A stretch of DNA of 64,000 nt from G965220075 sp965220075 (lineage in GTDB: Bacteria > Chloroflexota > UBA11872). Under the pieces are notes generated by a model that saw only the letters and a list, made by a program, of their open reading frames with translations, made no database searches and was not told the origin of the DNA. This document shows positions 16,949 through 25,670 of the stretch, piece after piece. Within the stretch, counting starts at the first letter, position 1. Each line of letters starts with the position of its first letter. Location: contig OZ244806.1 in assembly GCA_965220075.1 (NCBI GenBank), forward strand, positions 124,001-188,000, written 5' to 3'. The translations under genes were made by a program, and so were the position numbers.

Positions 16949-17623
16949 CTAGACGGTGCTTGTGCGCACGAACACGCTTTCGCTCACCGGACGCCCAAGG
17001 TGATGAACCGTTTCGCCAACGCGCACGGCGGTCGGACCTTGGAAAGGCATGCGCTCCAGCACTCGGATCCGAGTGCCGGGCACCAATCCGATGTCGCCCA
17101 GATAGGCCAGTATGTCGGGGTCGCGGTCGGAAACGCGCGCCACTTCAAGCGCGACGCCGGCCTCCGCTTCCGACAGCGGGCGAGCATGTTGCCGCACCGC
17201 CTGGAGGCTTTCGCCCGGAATGGGGTCGCCGTGGGGGTCGATGGTCGGGTCGGAAACGCGCGCGGCAATGCGGCTCTCCAGCTCTTCGGAGATGGCGTGC
17301 TCGAGACGGTCGGCCTCTTCGTGAACGGCATTCCAGTCATATCCGAGAAACTCGACCAGGAAGCTCTCGATAAGGCGGTGGTGCCGCACCATCTCGAGCG
17401 CGAGACGGACTCCCGGCGGCGTGAGGCGCACGCCGCGGTATCGCTCGTACTCGATCAGCCCCATGGCACGCAGGCGCTTGGCCGCGGCGGTGACCGTGGC
17501 CGGCGAGTGCTTGACTACGTGCGCCACGGCGCCCATCGAGACCTGACGCTCCGCGCCGCCAGCGTCGTAGATGGCGCGCAAGTGGTCCTCGTCGCTCTCG
17601 GAGAGCCGTCGTTGAGAGCTCAT
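16949..17623 (-). CDS. DtxR/MntR family metal-dependent repressor
   Basis: 224 residues from ATG 17623. Three regions are visible: a winged helix (SESDEDHLRAIYDAGG...SPATVTAAAKRLRAMGLIEYE), a dimerisation and metal-binding region with RHHRLIESFLVEFLG and HEEADRLEHAISEELE, and a C-terminal SH3-like FeoA domain. The family represses metal-uptake genes when Fe2+ or Mn2+ is bound. It lies upstream of the multicopper oxidase, ZIP and CDF genes on the same strand and 89 bp from a divergent gene. The metal is not decidable from sequence alone. Confidence 0.9.
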   Translation of the reverse strand: MSSQRRLSESDEDHLRAIYDAGGAERQVSMGAVAHVVKHSPATVTAAAKRLRAMGLIEYERYRGVRLTPPGVRLALEMVRHHRLIESFLVEFLGYDWNAVHEEADRLEHAISEELESRIAARVSDPTIDPHGDPIPGESLQAVRQHARPLSEAEAGVALEVARVSDRDPDILAYLGDIGLVPGTRIRVLERMPFQGPTAVRVGETVHHLGRPVSESVFVRTSTV

Positions 17624-17712
17624 ACGGACAGTCGATCGCGGTCGGTGCGTACCCCGGCTGGTGCCGAGCGTACCAACTCGCGCGACGCGCACCGTGGCTT
17701 AGGCTGAATCGT

Positions 17713-18696
17713 ATGGGAGACGCTCCGGGTCTGGCGAAGCCGCGGCGAACTGGGCCGCGACTGCCGCGGCGACGCGCGCTGTCGCTGATGCTGGCCGGCG
17801 CCGGAGCGGCGCTCGGTGCCAGCGCGGCCGCCTGCGGCGATCCGAGCGCGGATCCCGACATGAGCGCCCTGGTGACGGCGTCCGAATTTCTCGTGGGCGA
17901 GAACCGCTTTCCCTTCCGGATCGTGACGAACCAAGGCGGAACGTTCGCCAAGGCGCGCGTGCATGCGCGGTTCTACATGCTGGACGACGAGCGCTCGGCG
18001 CCCCGCTTCACGGCGGAGGCGACTTACCGCGAAGCGCCCTTCTCAATCCCTCACGTGCATGCCGACGGGAGCGTGCACGACCACGGCGCGGTGCGGCGTT
18101 TCTTCACCGTGGACGCGGCGCGGTTCGACCGCGCGGGTATCTGGTGGGTGGAGTTCACGGTGCGGCCGGATGGACGCGACGCTTTCCGCGTGGAGGCGGG
18201 CTTCACGGTGAAGACCGAGAGCAACGCGCCGTTGCCCGGCGAACGCGTGCCGGCCGTGCGCAACGCGACCCGGCACGACGTAGCCGACCTCAGCGAGATC
18301 ACGACCGCTTCCGAGCCAGTCGAGGGAATGTATGAGCTGAGCGTGGCGGAGGCGCTGGAGGCGGGCGCGCCGTTCGTGGTGGCGTTCAGCACGCCGCTGT
18401 TTTGCGCCACGCGGATGTGCGGGCCGGTGACGGAAGTGGTGGCGGAGCTTTTTCCGCACTACGCCGACCGGGTGAACTTCATTCACGTCGAACCCTTCGA
18501 CCTGCCCACCGCCCGCTCGGATGGACGTCTGATTCCGGCGGCGGCGACTAGTCAATGGGGGATCGAGACGGAGCCGTGGGTTTTCGTGATGGATCGAGAC
18601 GGCCGGGTAGCGACCCGTATCGAGGGCATTCTGGCTTTGGAGGAGTTGGAGCTGGCCATAGAGTCCGTCTTGGCGGGGTCGGGAACCACGGGCTAA
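17713..18696 (+). CDS. Exported thioredoxin-fold protein
   Basis: 327 residues. A Tat-like or Sec signal (PRRRALSLMLAGAGAALG) ends at AAACGD, a possible lipobox. A beta-rich domain (about residues 55-165) with a His-containing segment IPHVHADGSVHDHG follows. The C-terminal half has a thioredoxin-like fold with FVVAFSTPLFCATRMCGPV; the cysteines are spaced CxxxxC rather than CxxC, and a cis-Pro-like TEPWVFVMD segment follows. It may handle disulfides or copper delivery outside the membrane. The divergent DtxR-type gene and downstream copper genes support a metal or redox setting. It is followed after 3 bp by another exported protein. Confidence 0.7.
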   Translation: MGDAPGLAKPRRTGPRLPRRRALSLMLAGAGAALGASAAACGDPSADPDMSALVTASEFLVGENRFPFRIVTNQGGTFAKARVHARFYMLDDERSAPRFTAEATYREAPFSIPHVHADGSVHDHGAVRRFFTVDAARFDRAGIWWVEFTVRPDGRDAFRVEAGFTVKTESNAPLPGERVPAVRNATRHDVADLSEITTASEPVEGMYELSVAEALEAGAPFVVAFSTPLFCATRMCGPVTEVVAELFPHYADRVNFIHVEPFDLPTARSDGRLIPAAATSQWGIETEPWVFVMDRDGRVATRIEGILALEELELAIESVLAGSGTTG

Positions 18697-18699
18697 ACC

Positions 18700-19242
18700 A
18701 TGCGGGAACAGTCGTCGGGGCGCTCGCTCCGGCCGCGGCGCGGAACGGCGCTCACGGTCATGGCGGCGATGCTGCTGATCGCCCTGCTGGCTCCGCCGGC
18801 CGCGGCTCACGGAGGACCGCTGGTCTACGCGGGCGTGAGCGGCCCCTACCGGGTCCGCGCCTTCGCGTTGCTGGCCGACGGCTGGCTGGACTACTCGATC
18901 GACCTGCGGGACGCGGGCACGGGGTTGCCCGTGATCGGCGCGACGGTGGGCGTGCAGGCGCTGGCCGCCGACGGGTCGTTCGCCGAGTGGCGTGCACTCT
19001 GGACAGGCACGGTGTATGAGGCCATCGAAGAGGTGGGCGACGCGCGGCGATGGACCCTGCAGATAAATATCAACGGTCCGCTGGGTCAGGCCACGGCGAG
19101 CCACGAGCTGGACCTGCAACCAAGCAGCTGGATTTGGGCAATGAGCGCCGTGGCGGGCGCGATTGTGGCGGCGCTGGCGGCGCACGCGGTTGTGGGCCGG
19201 CGCCGATCCCGCCAGGCAGGCCGCTCTTCCGCGGCTACCTGA
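18700..19242 (+). CDS. Exported membrane-anchored protein of unknown function
   Basis: 180 residues. An N-terminal signal (VMAAMLLIALLAPPAAAHGG), a beta-rich ectodomain of about 105 residues (GPYRVRAFALLADGWLDYS...TWTGTV-like strands) and a C-terminal membrane helix (WIWAMSAVAGAIVAALAAHAV) ending in a basic tail. It lies 3 bp after the thioredoxin-like gene and converges on the CopC-CopD fusion. The layout resembles small copper-handling partner proteins of the FixH/YtkA kind, but no defining motif is seen. Confidence 0.65.
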   Translation: MREQSSGRSLRPRRGTALTVMAAMLLIALLAPPAAAHGGPLVYAGVSGPYRVRAFALLADGWLDYSIDLRDAGTGLPVIGATVGVQALAADGSFAEWRALWTGTVYEAIEEVGDARRWTLQININGPLGQATASHELDLQPSSWIWAMSAVAGAIVAALAAHAVVGRRRSRQAGRSSAAT

Positions 19243-19257
19243 TAGCCGGCGCTTCGG

Positions 19258-21525
19258 CTAGGGCGGAAGCGTTTGCAAGTAGTTAATCACGTGCCAGATT
19301 TCTATTTCCGTGAGCTGGCCGCGAAAAGCGGGCATGGCGGTGCCCGCAATGCCGCTCTGAACGAAATCGAACATAGTGCGGTCGGGATGCAGCGGGACGT
19401 GCACCGAGAGGTTGACGGGCGGCGGGTCCAACTGGGCGGCCAGCGGTCCATCGCCGAGGCCGCCGTCACCGTGACATTGCGCGCAGTGCTCCACGTAGAG
19501 CGAACGGCCAGCCGTGAGCGACTCCTGGTTGGGTGGGATTGGATTCACGCTGGGCGGCGCGCCGGAAGGATCGGGCGCGGTTAGCAGGAGCACCAGCCCG
19601 GCGGTAAGACCGGCGAAGCCGCTAACCGTCACGGCGCGGCGTACGGACGGCCACCAGCCGGCCCGCAGCAGGGTCCCGAGCGCCAGCGCCAGGCCCACGC
19701 CGGCGACGCTCAGGGCCCAATAGCGCCGCGCTTCGAACGGGTCGGCCGAGAGCCCGGCGGCCGCCGGCCCCGGCGTGCCCAGCTCGAAGCGAAACGGCGC
19801 GCGGACGTCGAATGACCCGGCCCGACGCACGACGGCCACGACTTGCCAGGGTCCGGCCAGACCGAGCGCGTTCGTCTCCAGCGCAAAGCGTCCCGGCCCG
19901 GCAGGTTCCGGCCGCAGAACGGTCGTGCCGATGTCCGAGGCGAGGAACTTGAGCTGAAGCTCGATGCGGGCCGTCTCGTCCAGCGCACCGCGCGCGTCGC
20001 TGGCCTCCAGGACCAGCAGGTTGGTGCCTGGGCGCCCCGGCTCGAGGCTTAGGGTGAGATCGAGATCGTCAGCGCGCGCTTCGCTTACCAGGCCGGCTGG
20101 CTTTGGCGCGGGCGCCTGGCGCGCCGGCACCAGACTGGTAAGCGTGGCGGCGGCGGCTAGCACTCCAATCCCCAGCACCAGCTCGGCGAGCACGGAGCGC
20201 CGCAGCCAAGCGCCGGCGCTCCGTGCGTTCTCGGACAGCCTCTCCAAGCGAGGGCGGATCCAGAGCAAATTGAGGGCGCCGAGGGCCAATAGCGGGACCA
20301 CCAGCCCAAGTTTGGCCACGAGCGCCAGGCCGTAGGCGCTGCTCCAAAGACGGTCCAGCTCGACTACATGCAGCCAGGCAGCGAAGGCGCCGCTCACGAC
20401 GATCGCGCCCACCGCCGGCGTGGCCAGGGAAGAGAAGCGCGCCGCCAGAAGCGCCTGGAAACGCGGCCGGTCGGCGGGGGGCCGCGCCCGTCCGCCCTCG
20501 ACAAGGGTGACGAAAAGTGCCGGCAGACCGCCCGCCCACACGGCGGCGCCCAACAAGTGCGCCAGGTCGGCAATGGCGGCCTGCGGGGAAGCGTCGCTCA
20601 GGGCGGCGGCATGGCTGCCCAAGGACACTGTTACCAGCAGCCCGGCGGCGATGGCGGTCAGCAGCCAGTTAACCGCACTCCGCGCGAACCGCTTGAGCGT
20701 TGCCTGACGGGCCGCCAAGAGCGCCAGCGCTACCCACACGAGCAGAAGCGCGGAGCGGGCGATCCAGAGGCCGCCCCAACGGCCCAGGGTCAGCGCTTCC
20801 GCAATGCCGGCGGCGTCTCCTGCCAGCGCAATGCCCTGGACGACCAGCAGGCCGACCTGGCCGGCCGCCGCGGCGGCGGCGGCCGGCCAGTAGAGCCAGC
20901 GGGCGGCCGCCTGCAAGCCTGGTGGGCGGTCCGCGGCCCCGGCGGCGCGCGCGGCCGGACGCACGACCAGCAGATGCAGAGGCGTGCCGAGCATGACCAT
21001 CAACCCGAGGAAGAGCAGGGTGCGGAATACCGGCTCGGCCGGACTCCCGATCTGATCGGGCTGAGAGACCACCGCCACGCCCACGGCGACCGGCTCTCCG
21101 ATGCTGAAAGCGAAAGAGCCGCGGATCAGGTGCCCGTCCACGACGGAGAGCGTGCGCCAGGCGACCAGGTAGGTGCCGTTGGGCAGATCGCCCACCGGCG
21201 CCAGCATGGCGGCGGGGTTGGACGGGTCGAGCTGGCTGGGCCCCGCGCCGACCGATTTTCCGCTGCGATCCAGGACCTCAAGGCCGCTGCCGCCTGGCTC
21301 GAGACGCTCGGAGAACTCCCCGTAGACAACCCGCGGGGCCTCGTCGAGCACAGCGCCCGGCGCCGGGATTGCGCGCACGAGGTTGGCGTGGGCCCCGGCC
21401 GGAACCGGAACGATCAACCAGAGGACCAGCGCCAGCGGCGCGGCCCACGCGGCAAGATGCCGCGCCGCGCCGCGCCATGGGCTACGCGCGTTGCCGGGCC
21501 GCGCCGATGCGCCTGTGACTGTCAG
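19258..21525 (-). CDS. CopC-CopD-cytochrome c fusion protein
   Basis: About 755 residues. After a signal peptide comes a CopC domain (GAHANLVRAIPAPGAVLDEAP, with GTYLVAWRTLSVVDGH), then a CopD-type region of about eight membrane helices, a beta-rich ectodomain (LSLEPGRPGTNLLVLEASDA), two further helices and a C-terminal class I cytochrome c with CAQCHGD and the distal Met segment GTAMPAFRG. CopC-CopD fusions bind and import copper; the added haem c suggests electron transfer. No ATG, GTG or TTG lies before the signal peptide core; CTG at 21525, overlapping the previous stop as CTGA, gives a complete signal peptide. TTG 21417 would cut it. Confidence 0.87.
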   Translation of the reverse strand: MTVTGASARPGNARSPWRGAARHLAAWAAPLALVLWLIVPVPAGAHANLVRAIPAPGAVLDEAPRVVYGEFSERLEPGGSGLEVLDRSGKSVGAGPSQLDPSNPAAMLAPVGDLPNGTYLVAWRTLSVVDGHLIRGSFAFSIGEPVAVGVAVVSQPDQIGSPAEPVFRTLLFLGLMVMLGTPLHLLVVRPAARAAGAADRPPGLQAAARWLYWPAAAAAAAGQVGLLVVQGIALAGDAAGIAEALTLGRWGGLWIARSALLLVWVALALLAARQATLKRFARSAVNWLLTAIAAGLLVTVSLGSHAAALSDASPQAAIADLAHLLGAAVWAGGLPALFVTLVEGGRARPPADRPRFQALLAARFSSLATPAVGAIVVSGAFAAWLHVVELDRLWSSAYGLALVAKLGLVVPLLALGALNLLWIRPRLERLSENARSAGAWLRRSVLAELVLGIGVLAAAATLTSLVPARQAPAPKPAGLVSEARADDLDLTLSLEPGRPGTNLLVLEASDARGALDETARIELQLKFLASDIGTTVLRPEPAGPGRFALETNALGLAGPWQVVAVVRRAGSFDVRAPFRFELGTPGPAAAGLSADPFEARRYWALSVAGVGLALALGTLLRAGWWPSVRRAVTVSGFAGLTAGLVLLLTAPDPSGAPPSVNPIPPNQESLTAGRSLYVEHCAQCHGDGGLGDGPLAAQLDPPPVNLSVHVPLHPDRTMFDFVQSGIAGTAMPAFRGQLTEIEIWHVINYLQTLPP

Positions 21526-22553
21526 CGCTTTCGACCTCGCAGGGCGAGCGTGGCGCCGGCCGCGCCCACGACGACTCCAACCGCGCCCATCACGAGCGCA
21601 ACGATAGCGAGCGCATTCGCCGACGCCGCGCTGTCCACGGCTTCGACCGACTGGCGCCGCGCAGCCTGGCTCACGCCGGCGAGCTCACGAGCGCTCGGCA
21701 GCGTGGTGGGAAAGTGCAGGAGGGCCTGGTCCTCCACGTCCGCGAAGGTTCCCGGCCCGGAATCGAAGGCCTCATCCACGTCTTTGCCTTCGATCGTTCC
21801 GAAGAAGCGGAATCGGTACGGGCCCGGCTGCGTGGGTATGACGTCGGCCAGGTAGTGCCCGGGGTCCCCGTAGGCGGGTCGGAACTTGAACGTGGCGGAC
21901 TCGCCCGATCCTAGATAAGTCACCTCGACCTGCAACGTCTGCGCCAGGCCCTCGATCGGCGCGGTCCCGTGCTCACCAACCGCCTGCGCGGCGGCCTGGT
22001 GCCCTTGCGTTTCCTCGTGGAGGCCGCTGGCGAGCAGCTGGGGGGCGCCGCTGGCGTTGGTCCAAGTGATGGTAGTGCCGGCCGCCACCGTTATCTCACG
22101 CGGATGCGCCGCTCCGGGCCTCAGCTCGACTTCGACGCGATCGGCTGCGTCAGCATGCCGGTCGATGGTGATAGCGCCGGCCACCTCGGGGTCGAGATGG
22201 CTGTGATACGGAACGGTCAGCCCATCCAGATGGTCGGGGACCTTGAACTCGAAGACATGCCCCGGCTCGAGCTGGGTGGAGACGAAGATCGCGCCGTGCA
22301 CCGGCGTGTCCATTGCCATGGCTCCGTGTTCCATCTTGGGCGGCCCGCTGACACGCAAGCTGACGGCGTTCGGCAGACCCTCGTAGGCCGGTTCTTTGAG
22401 GAATCCGACCACGAGGTTGAATCCGTGCGTGTCGCGGCCCTCATGCGCCAAGGCCGGCGTGACAACGAACGCGCCCATCAGCGCGGCCGCCAGCGAGACC
22501 GCGATCAGGCGGCCAAGGCGCGGCCGCGGCGGAGACGAGGACCCTGAAAGCAT
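21522..22553 (-). CDS. Exported membrane-anchored protein with cupredoxin-like domain
   Basis: 343 residues. A signal peptide (IAVSLAAALMGAFVVTPALAHEG), then a beta-rich region with VPYHSHLDPEVAGAITI, a plastocyanin-like strand set REITVAAGTTITWTNASG, and a C-terminal helix (ALAIVALVMGAVGVVVGAAG) with a basic tail. ATG 22553 has a strong GGAGGAAG site. The stop overlaps the CTG of the CopC-CopD fusion, so they are probably co-translated. The type-1 copper ligand set is not complete in what I can see, so metal binding is inference. Confidence 0.7.
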   Translation of the reverse strand: MLSGSSSPPRPRLGRLIAVSLAAALMGAFVVTPALAHEGRDTHGFNLVVGFLKEPAYEGLPNAVSLRVSGPPKMEHGAMAMDTPVHGAIFVSTQLEPGHVFEFKVPDHLDGLTVPYHSHLDPEVAGAITIDRHADAADRVEVELRPGAAHPREITVAAGTTITWTNASGAPQLLASGLHEETQGHQAAAQAVGEHGTAPIEGLAQTLQVEVTYLGSGESATFKFRPAYGDPGHYLADVIPTQPGPYRFRFFGTIEGKDVDEAFDSGPGTFADVEDQALLHFPTTLPSARELAGVSQAARRQSVEAVDSAASANALAIVALVMGAVGVVVGAAGATLALRGRKR

Positions 22554-22672
22554 GATGTGTCTTCCTCCAATTTGATATGCCCCAAACGAGGTTTCGCGGG
22601 TCGGCCATGGCCGATGGGAACTGTGCGCGAGCGGCCGCTCGCGCGCTTGGAGCCAGTTGCTCCGACGATCCC

Positions 22673-23080
22673 CTAGAAGAAAGCCGCCAACGCCCGCGGC
22701 GGGGGAGCGGGAGCGCCGAGGAACTTGCCGGGCGCCAGCAGGCCGAGCATTGCGACGCCCATCAGAACGACCAGGAAGAGGCTTATCGTATCCACCGGTG
22801 GAACGATGGCCGCGAGGCCGACGCCGTAGTCGGGAATCTCGCCCGACTCGCGCCCGGCGTCTTCCCCGGCTTGCGATTGCGGCCGCGATTCGGCGCCTGC
22901 GGTGTCATTCGCCGCATGGACCGGCGCGGCGCCGGCAAAGTGCACGTGTCGATGCCCCTCGTGTCCCCGGGGCACGAATCCCGGTCCCAGACTGGCGCCG
23001 AGCGCGGCCCCCAGGGGCGTCATGAGCACCAGCAGCACGAGTGCGCCCACGCCGGCGCGCCTCAGGTCACGGCGATTCAT
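22673..23080 (-). CDS. Small His-rich membrane protein, unknown function
   Basis: 135 residues. An N-terminal signal or anchor (AGVGALVLLVLMTPLGAALG), a histidine cluster HEGHRHVHF soon after, a polar middle part and a second hydrophobic stretch (VDTISLFLVVLMGVAMLGLL). The His cluster next to copper genes suggests metal binding outside the membrane. It is 119 bp upstream of the cupredoxin-like gene on the same strand. I recognise no family. Confidence 0.6.
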   Translation of the reverse strand: MNRRDLRRAGVGALVLLVLMTPLGAALGASLGPGFVPRGHEGHRHVHFAGAAPVHAANDTAGAESRPQSQAGEDAGRESGEIPDYGVGLAAIVPPVDTISLFLVVLMGVAMLGLLAPGKFLGAPAPPPRALAAFF

Positions 23081-23226
23081 GCCGGCGGCGGCGCCTCGAA
23101 GGGCAGCGGTGAATCATCGCTTCCCCATAGTGCCCTATTCCCGAGCCAGGGCGACGGTATGCCGCCTCTGGGGAGAAAGCTGTGAGCTATCACGCCTGAC
23201 GGCGGGCTATTGCTTGCGGGCGGGCT

Positions 23227-24276
23227 TCAGGCGCGCTCCACCAGCACGGTGATGGCGACGCCGTCGGTCCGCACCGCCACGTCACCGCCGAGATCAGTGC
23301 GAAAGACGGAAGCGCCTTGCGTACGCAGGCGTTCCAGCACCGTGGAGCGCGGATGATCGAAGGCGTTATCGCGCCCGGCTGTCACGACGGCGACCTGGGG
23401 CGCGACGGCCGCCAGGAAGGCGGCGGAGGTGGAGGAGTCCGAGCCGTGGTGACCAACTTTGAGCACGTCGGCGGTGAGTCGATCGTGCAGTTCGAGCAAA
23501 TCCCCCTCGGCGGTGCGCGTGAGGTCGCCGGTAAGCAGCAAGGCCGCGTTGCCGTACACGACTCGGAGCACGACGGACAAGTCGTTATTGTCGCCGCTTT
23601 GATCCGGGCGTGGATTCAAGACCATCACTTCGACTTGCGGATGCCAGGTCAACGTCTGGCCACTTTCGACGCGGCGCACGCGGACGCCTTGAGCCGTCGC
23701 GACTTCAAAAATCTCGCAAAGCACGGGGTGGACCGCCGCGACCTCACAAGCCTCTTCGAGCACGGGATGGTCCGTGGCGGCGGTGCTCATGACGAGCTCG
23801 CCGACCGACATGGACCGGAGCAGCACGGGCGTGCCTCCGATATGGTCCGCGTCCGAGTGCGTCAGCAGCAGGTAGTCGAGTCGGCTCACGCCGAGGCTGG
23901 CGAGGCGCGGCAGCACGTGCGCATCCATGGTGCGTCCGTCGGGTCCCGTGTCGATCAGGGCCGCGCGGTCATCCATGCGCAGGAGCAGGGTGTCGCCCTG
24001 GCCAACGTCGAGCGCGCGCATTTCCAGAACACCGGCGGGAAGCGGCGTGGGCAGTGCGCGCCCGGGCGGGGCGCCGAACACTTGCGCTATGACGACCAGC
24101 ATGGCGACGAGGAGCAGCAGCGCGGCTACGCGCGGACGCGCGGCCGGACCCGGGCGAGGCAGCGAGATGCGCGCGCGCAAGCCGTTGATCAGAGAGCTAA
24201 CGCGGCCGCTGATGGTTGGTGAGGAATTGGGCGCCGCGGCCAAGCGCCCGCAAGCGCTGATCGGCACGGGGAACAA
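23227..24276 (-). CDS. ComEC-type metallo-beta-lactamase hydrolase with one membrane anchor
   Basis: 349 residues. One N-terminal hydrophobic helix (VAALLLLVAMLVVIAQVFG) is followed by a metallo-beta-lactamase domain: MRALDVGQGDTLLLR, THSDADHIGG (metal motif HxDxDH), NPRPDQSGDNNDLSVVL, LLTGDLTRTAE and LKVGHHGSDSSTS. This is the C-terminal domain of ComEC/Rec2 without the competence pore. It may be a secreted or membrane-attached nuclease or phosphodiesterase. The start is uncertain: TTG 24276 is the furthest usual codon. Confidence 0.8.
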   Translation of the reverse strand: MFPVPISACGRLAAAPNSSPTISGRVSSLINGLRARISLPRPGPAARPRVAALLLLVAMLVVIAQVFGAPPGRALPTPLPAGVLEMRALDVGQGDTLLLRMDDRAALIDTGPDGRTMDAHVLPRLASLGVSRLDYLLLTHSDADHIGGTPVLLRSMSVGELVMSTAATDHPVLEEACEVAAVHPVLCEIFEVATAQGVRVRRVESGQTLTWHPQVEVMVLNPRPDQSGDNNDLSVVLRVVYGNAALLLTGDLTRTAEGDLLELHDRLTADVLKVGHHGSDSSTSAAFLAAVAPQVAVVTAGRDNAFDHPRSTVLERLRTQGASVFRTDLGGDVAVRTDGVAITVLVERA

Positions 24277-24369
24277 TCGCCGAGAAGGAACGGTCCGAGC
24301 GCGGCCGATTCAGCGCGGCGAGCTCAACTAGCGCGGTCACATGGGCAGTTCGTGGGGGCGAGGCCACGG

Positions 24370-25662
24370 CTAAACGGGGCGTACGTGACCATCACCCAGC
24401 ACTACCCACTTGTAAGTGGTCATCTCGCGCAGGCCCATAGGTCCGCGCGCGTGCAGCTTCTGAGTGCTGATGCCGACCTCTGCGCCCAGCCCGAACTCGC
24501 CGCCATCGGTGAACTGGGTGGAGGCGTTTACGTACACGGCGGCGGCGTCCACCTCCTGAACGAATCGACGGGCGTTCGTGTGCGATTGAGTGACGATGGC
24601 CTCCGAGTGCCCGGAGCCGTGCGAGCGGATGTGCCGCAGGGCGCCGTCGAGGTCGTCCACCAGCGCGATCGACATGCGCAGCGAGAGCCACTCGGTGTCG
24701 AGGTCATCCCGGCCGAGCGGGACGGTTTCCAGATCGCCGGGCAGCCGGGACCGCAGGCCGTCGTCGACGTGCAACTCCACGCCGCGCCCGCGCAGCGCTT
24801 GCCCGACGGTCGGAAGGAAGCGCGGCGCGACCGCGCTGTGCACCAGCAGCGTGTCGAGCGCGTTGCAGATAGAGGGCCGGCGAGTCTTGGCGTTGATGAC
24901 GATGGACTGGGCCATTTCAAGATCCGCGTCGGCGTCCACGAACGTGTGGCACACGCCCCAGCCGGTCTCGATGGTGGGCACCGTGGCGGTACGTGTGACC
25001 AGCTCGATGAGCTGGGGTCCGCCGCGTGGAATCACGACGTCCACCACGCCGTTCATCTGCAGCAACCGTGCGACCAGCGCGCGGTCGGGGTCGGTCACGA
25101 TCTGGATGCAGCCGGCAGGCGCGCCGGCGCCCTCGGCCGCCGATCCAATGGTTCGAGCCAGCGCGATATTGCTGTGGAGCGCCTCACTTCCGCCGCGCAG
25201 TATGACCGCGTTGCCGGACTTGAGGCACAGCGCTGAAACGTCGACCGTGACGTTGGGGCGGGCTTCATAAATCGCCGCCACCACCCCGAGCGGCACGCGC
25301 CGGCGTCCCACTTCCAGGCCGTTGGGCAGGCGGCGCACGTCCTCCATGCCGCCGACCGGATCGGGCAAGCCGATCACGCTGGCGATCCCTTGCGCGATTC
25401 CGTCCAGACGCTCCGACGTAAGCGTGAGCCGATCCACAAGCGCTTCGCTCAGCCCGTTGGCGCGCGCCCGCGCGACATCGCGCTCGTTGGCGCGCAGTAC
25501 GTGATCGGCATCGCGGCGCAGGGCGTCCGCCATGGCGGCCAGCGCCGCGTCCTTAGTCTCGGTGGAGAGGCCGGCCAGCTCGTGCGCGGCCGATCGGGCC
25601 TTGACGCCGACGCGCGAAAGCTCCTGCAAGGCTTCCGGCGATGGTTGGGTTGGCGTGTCCAT
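24370..25662 (-). CDS. proA: Gamma-glutamyl phosphate reductase
   Basis: About 430 residues, normal for ProA, catalysing the NADPH-dependent second step of proline synthesis. Visible motifs: PLGVVAAIYEARPNVTVDV, LRGGSEALHSN, and the catalytic cysteine in PSICNALDTLLVH. ATG 25662 lies 8 bp after the proB stop; a TTG at 25674 that overlaps the proB stop (TTGA) is an alternative. It forms the proBA operon. Confidence 0.95.
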   Translation of the reverse strand: MDTPTQPSPEALQELSRVGVKARSAAHELAGLSTETKDAALAAMADALRRDADHVLRANERDVARARANGLSEALVDRLTLTSERLDGIAQGIASVIGLPDPVGGMEDVRRLPNGLEVGRRRVPLGVVAAIYEARPNVTVDVSALCLKSGNAVILRGGSEALHSNIALARTIGSAAEGAGAPAGCIQIVTDPDRALVARLLQMNGVVDVVIPRGGPQLIELVTRTATVPTIETGWGVCHTFVDADADLEMAQSIVINAKTRRPSICNALDTLLVHSAVAPRFLPTVGQALRGRGVELHVDDGLRSRLPGDLETVPLGRDDLDTEWLSLRMSIALVDDLDGALRHIRSHGSGHSEAIVTQSHTNARRFVQEVDAAAVYVNASTQFTDGGEFGLGAEVGISTQKLHARGPMGLREMTTYKWVVLGDGHVRPV

Positions 25663-25670
25663 CGAAGTGC

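Noticed and set aside
20368..21855. A 495-codon frame opposite CopC-CopD
   Set aside because: Arg/Gln/Gly-rich shadow of a gene with CopC, CopD and CxxCH motifs.
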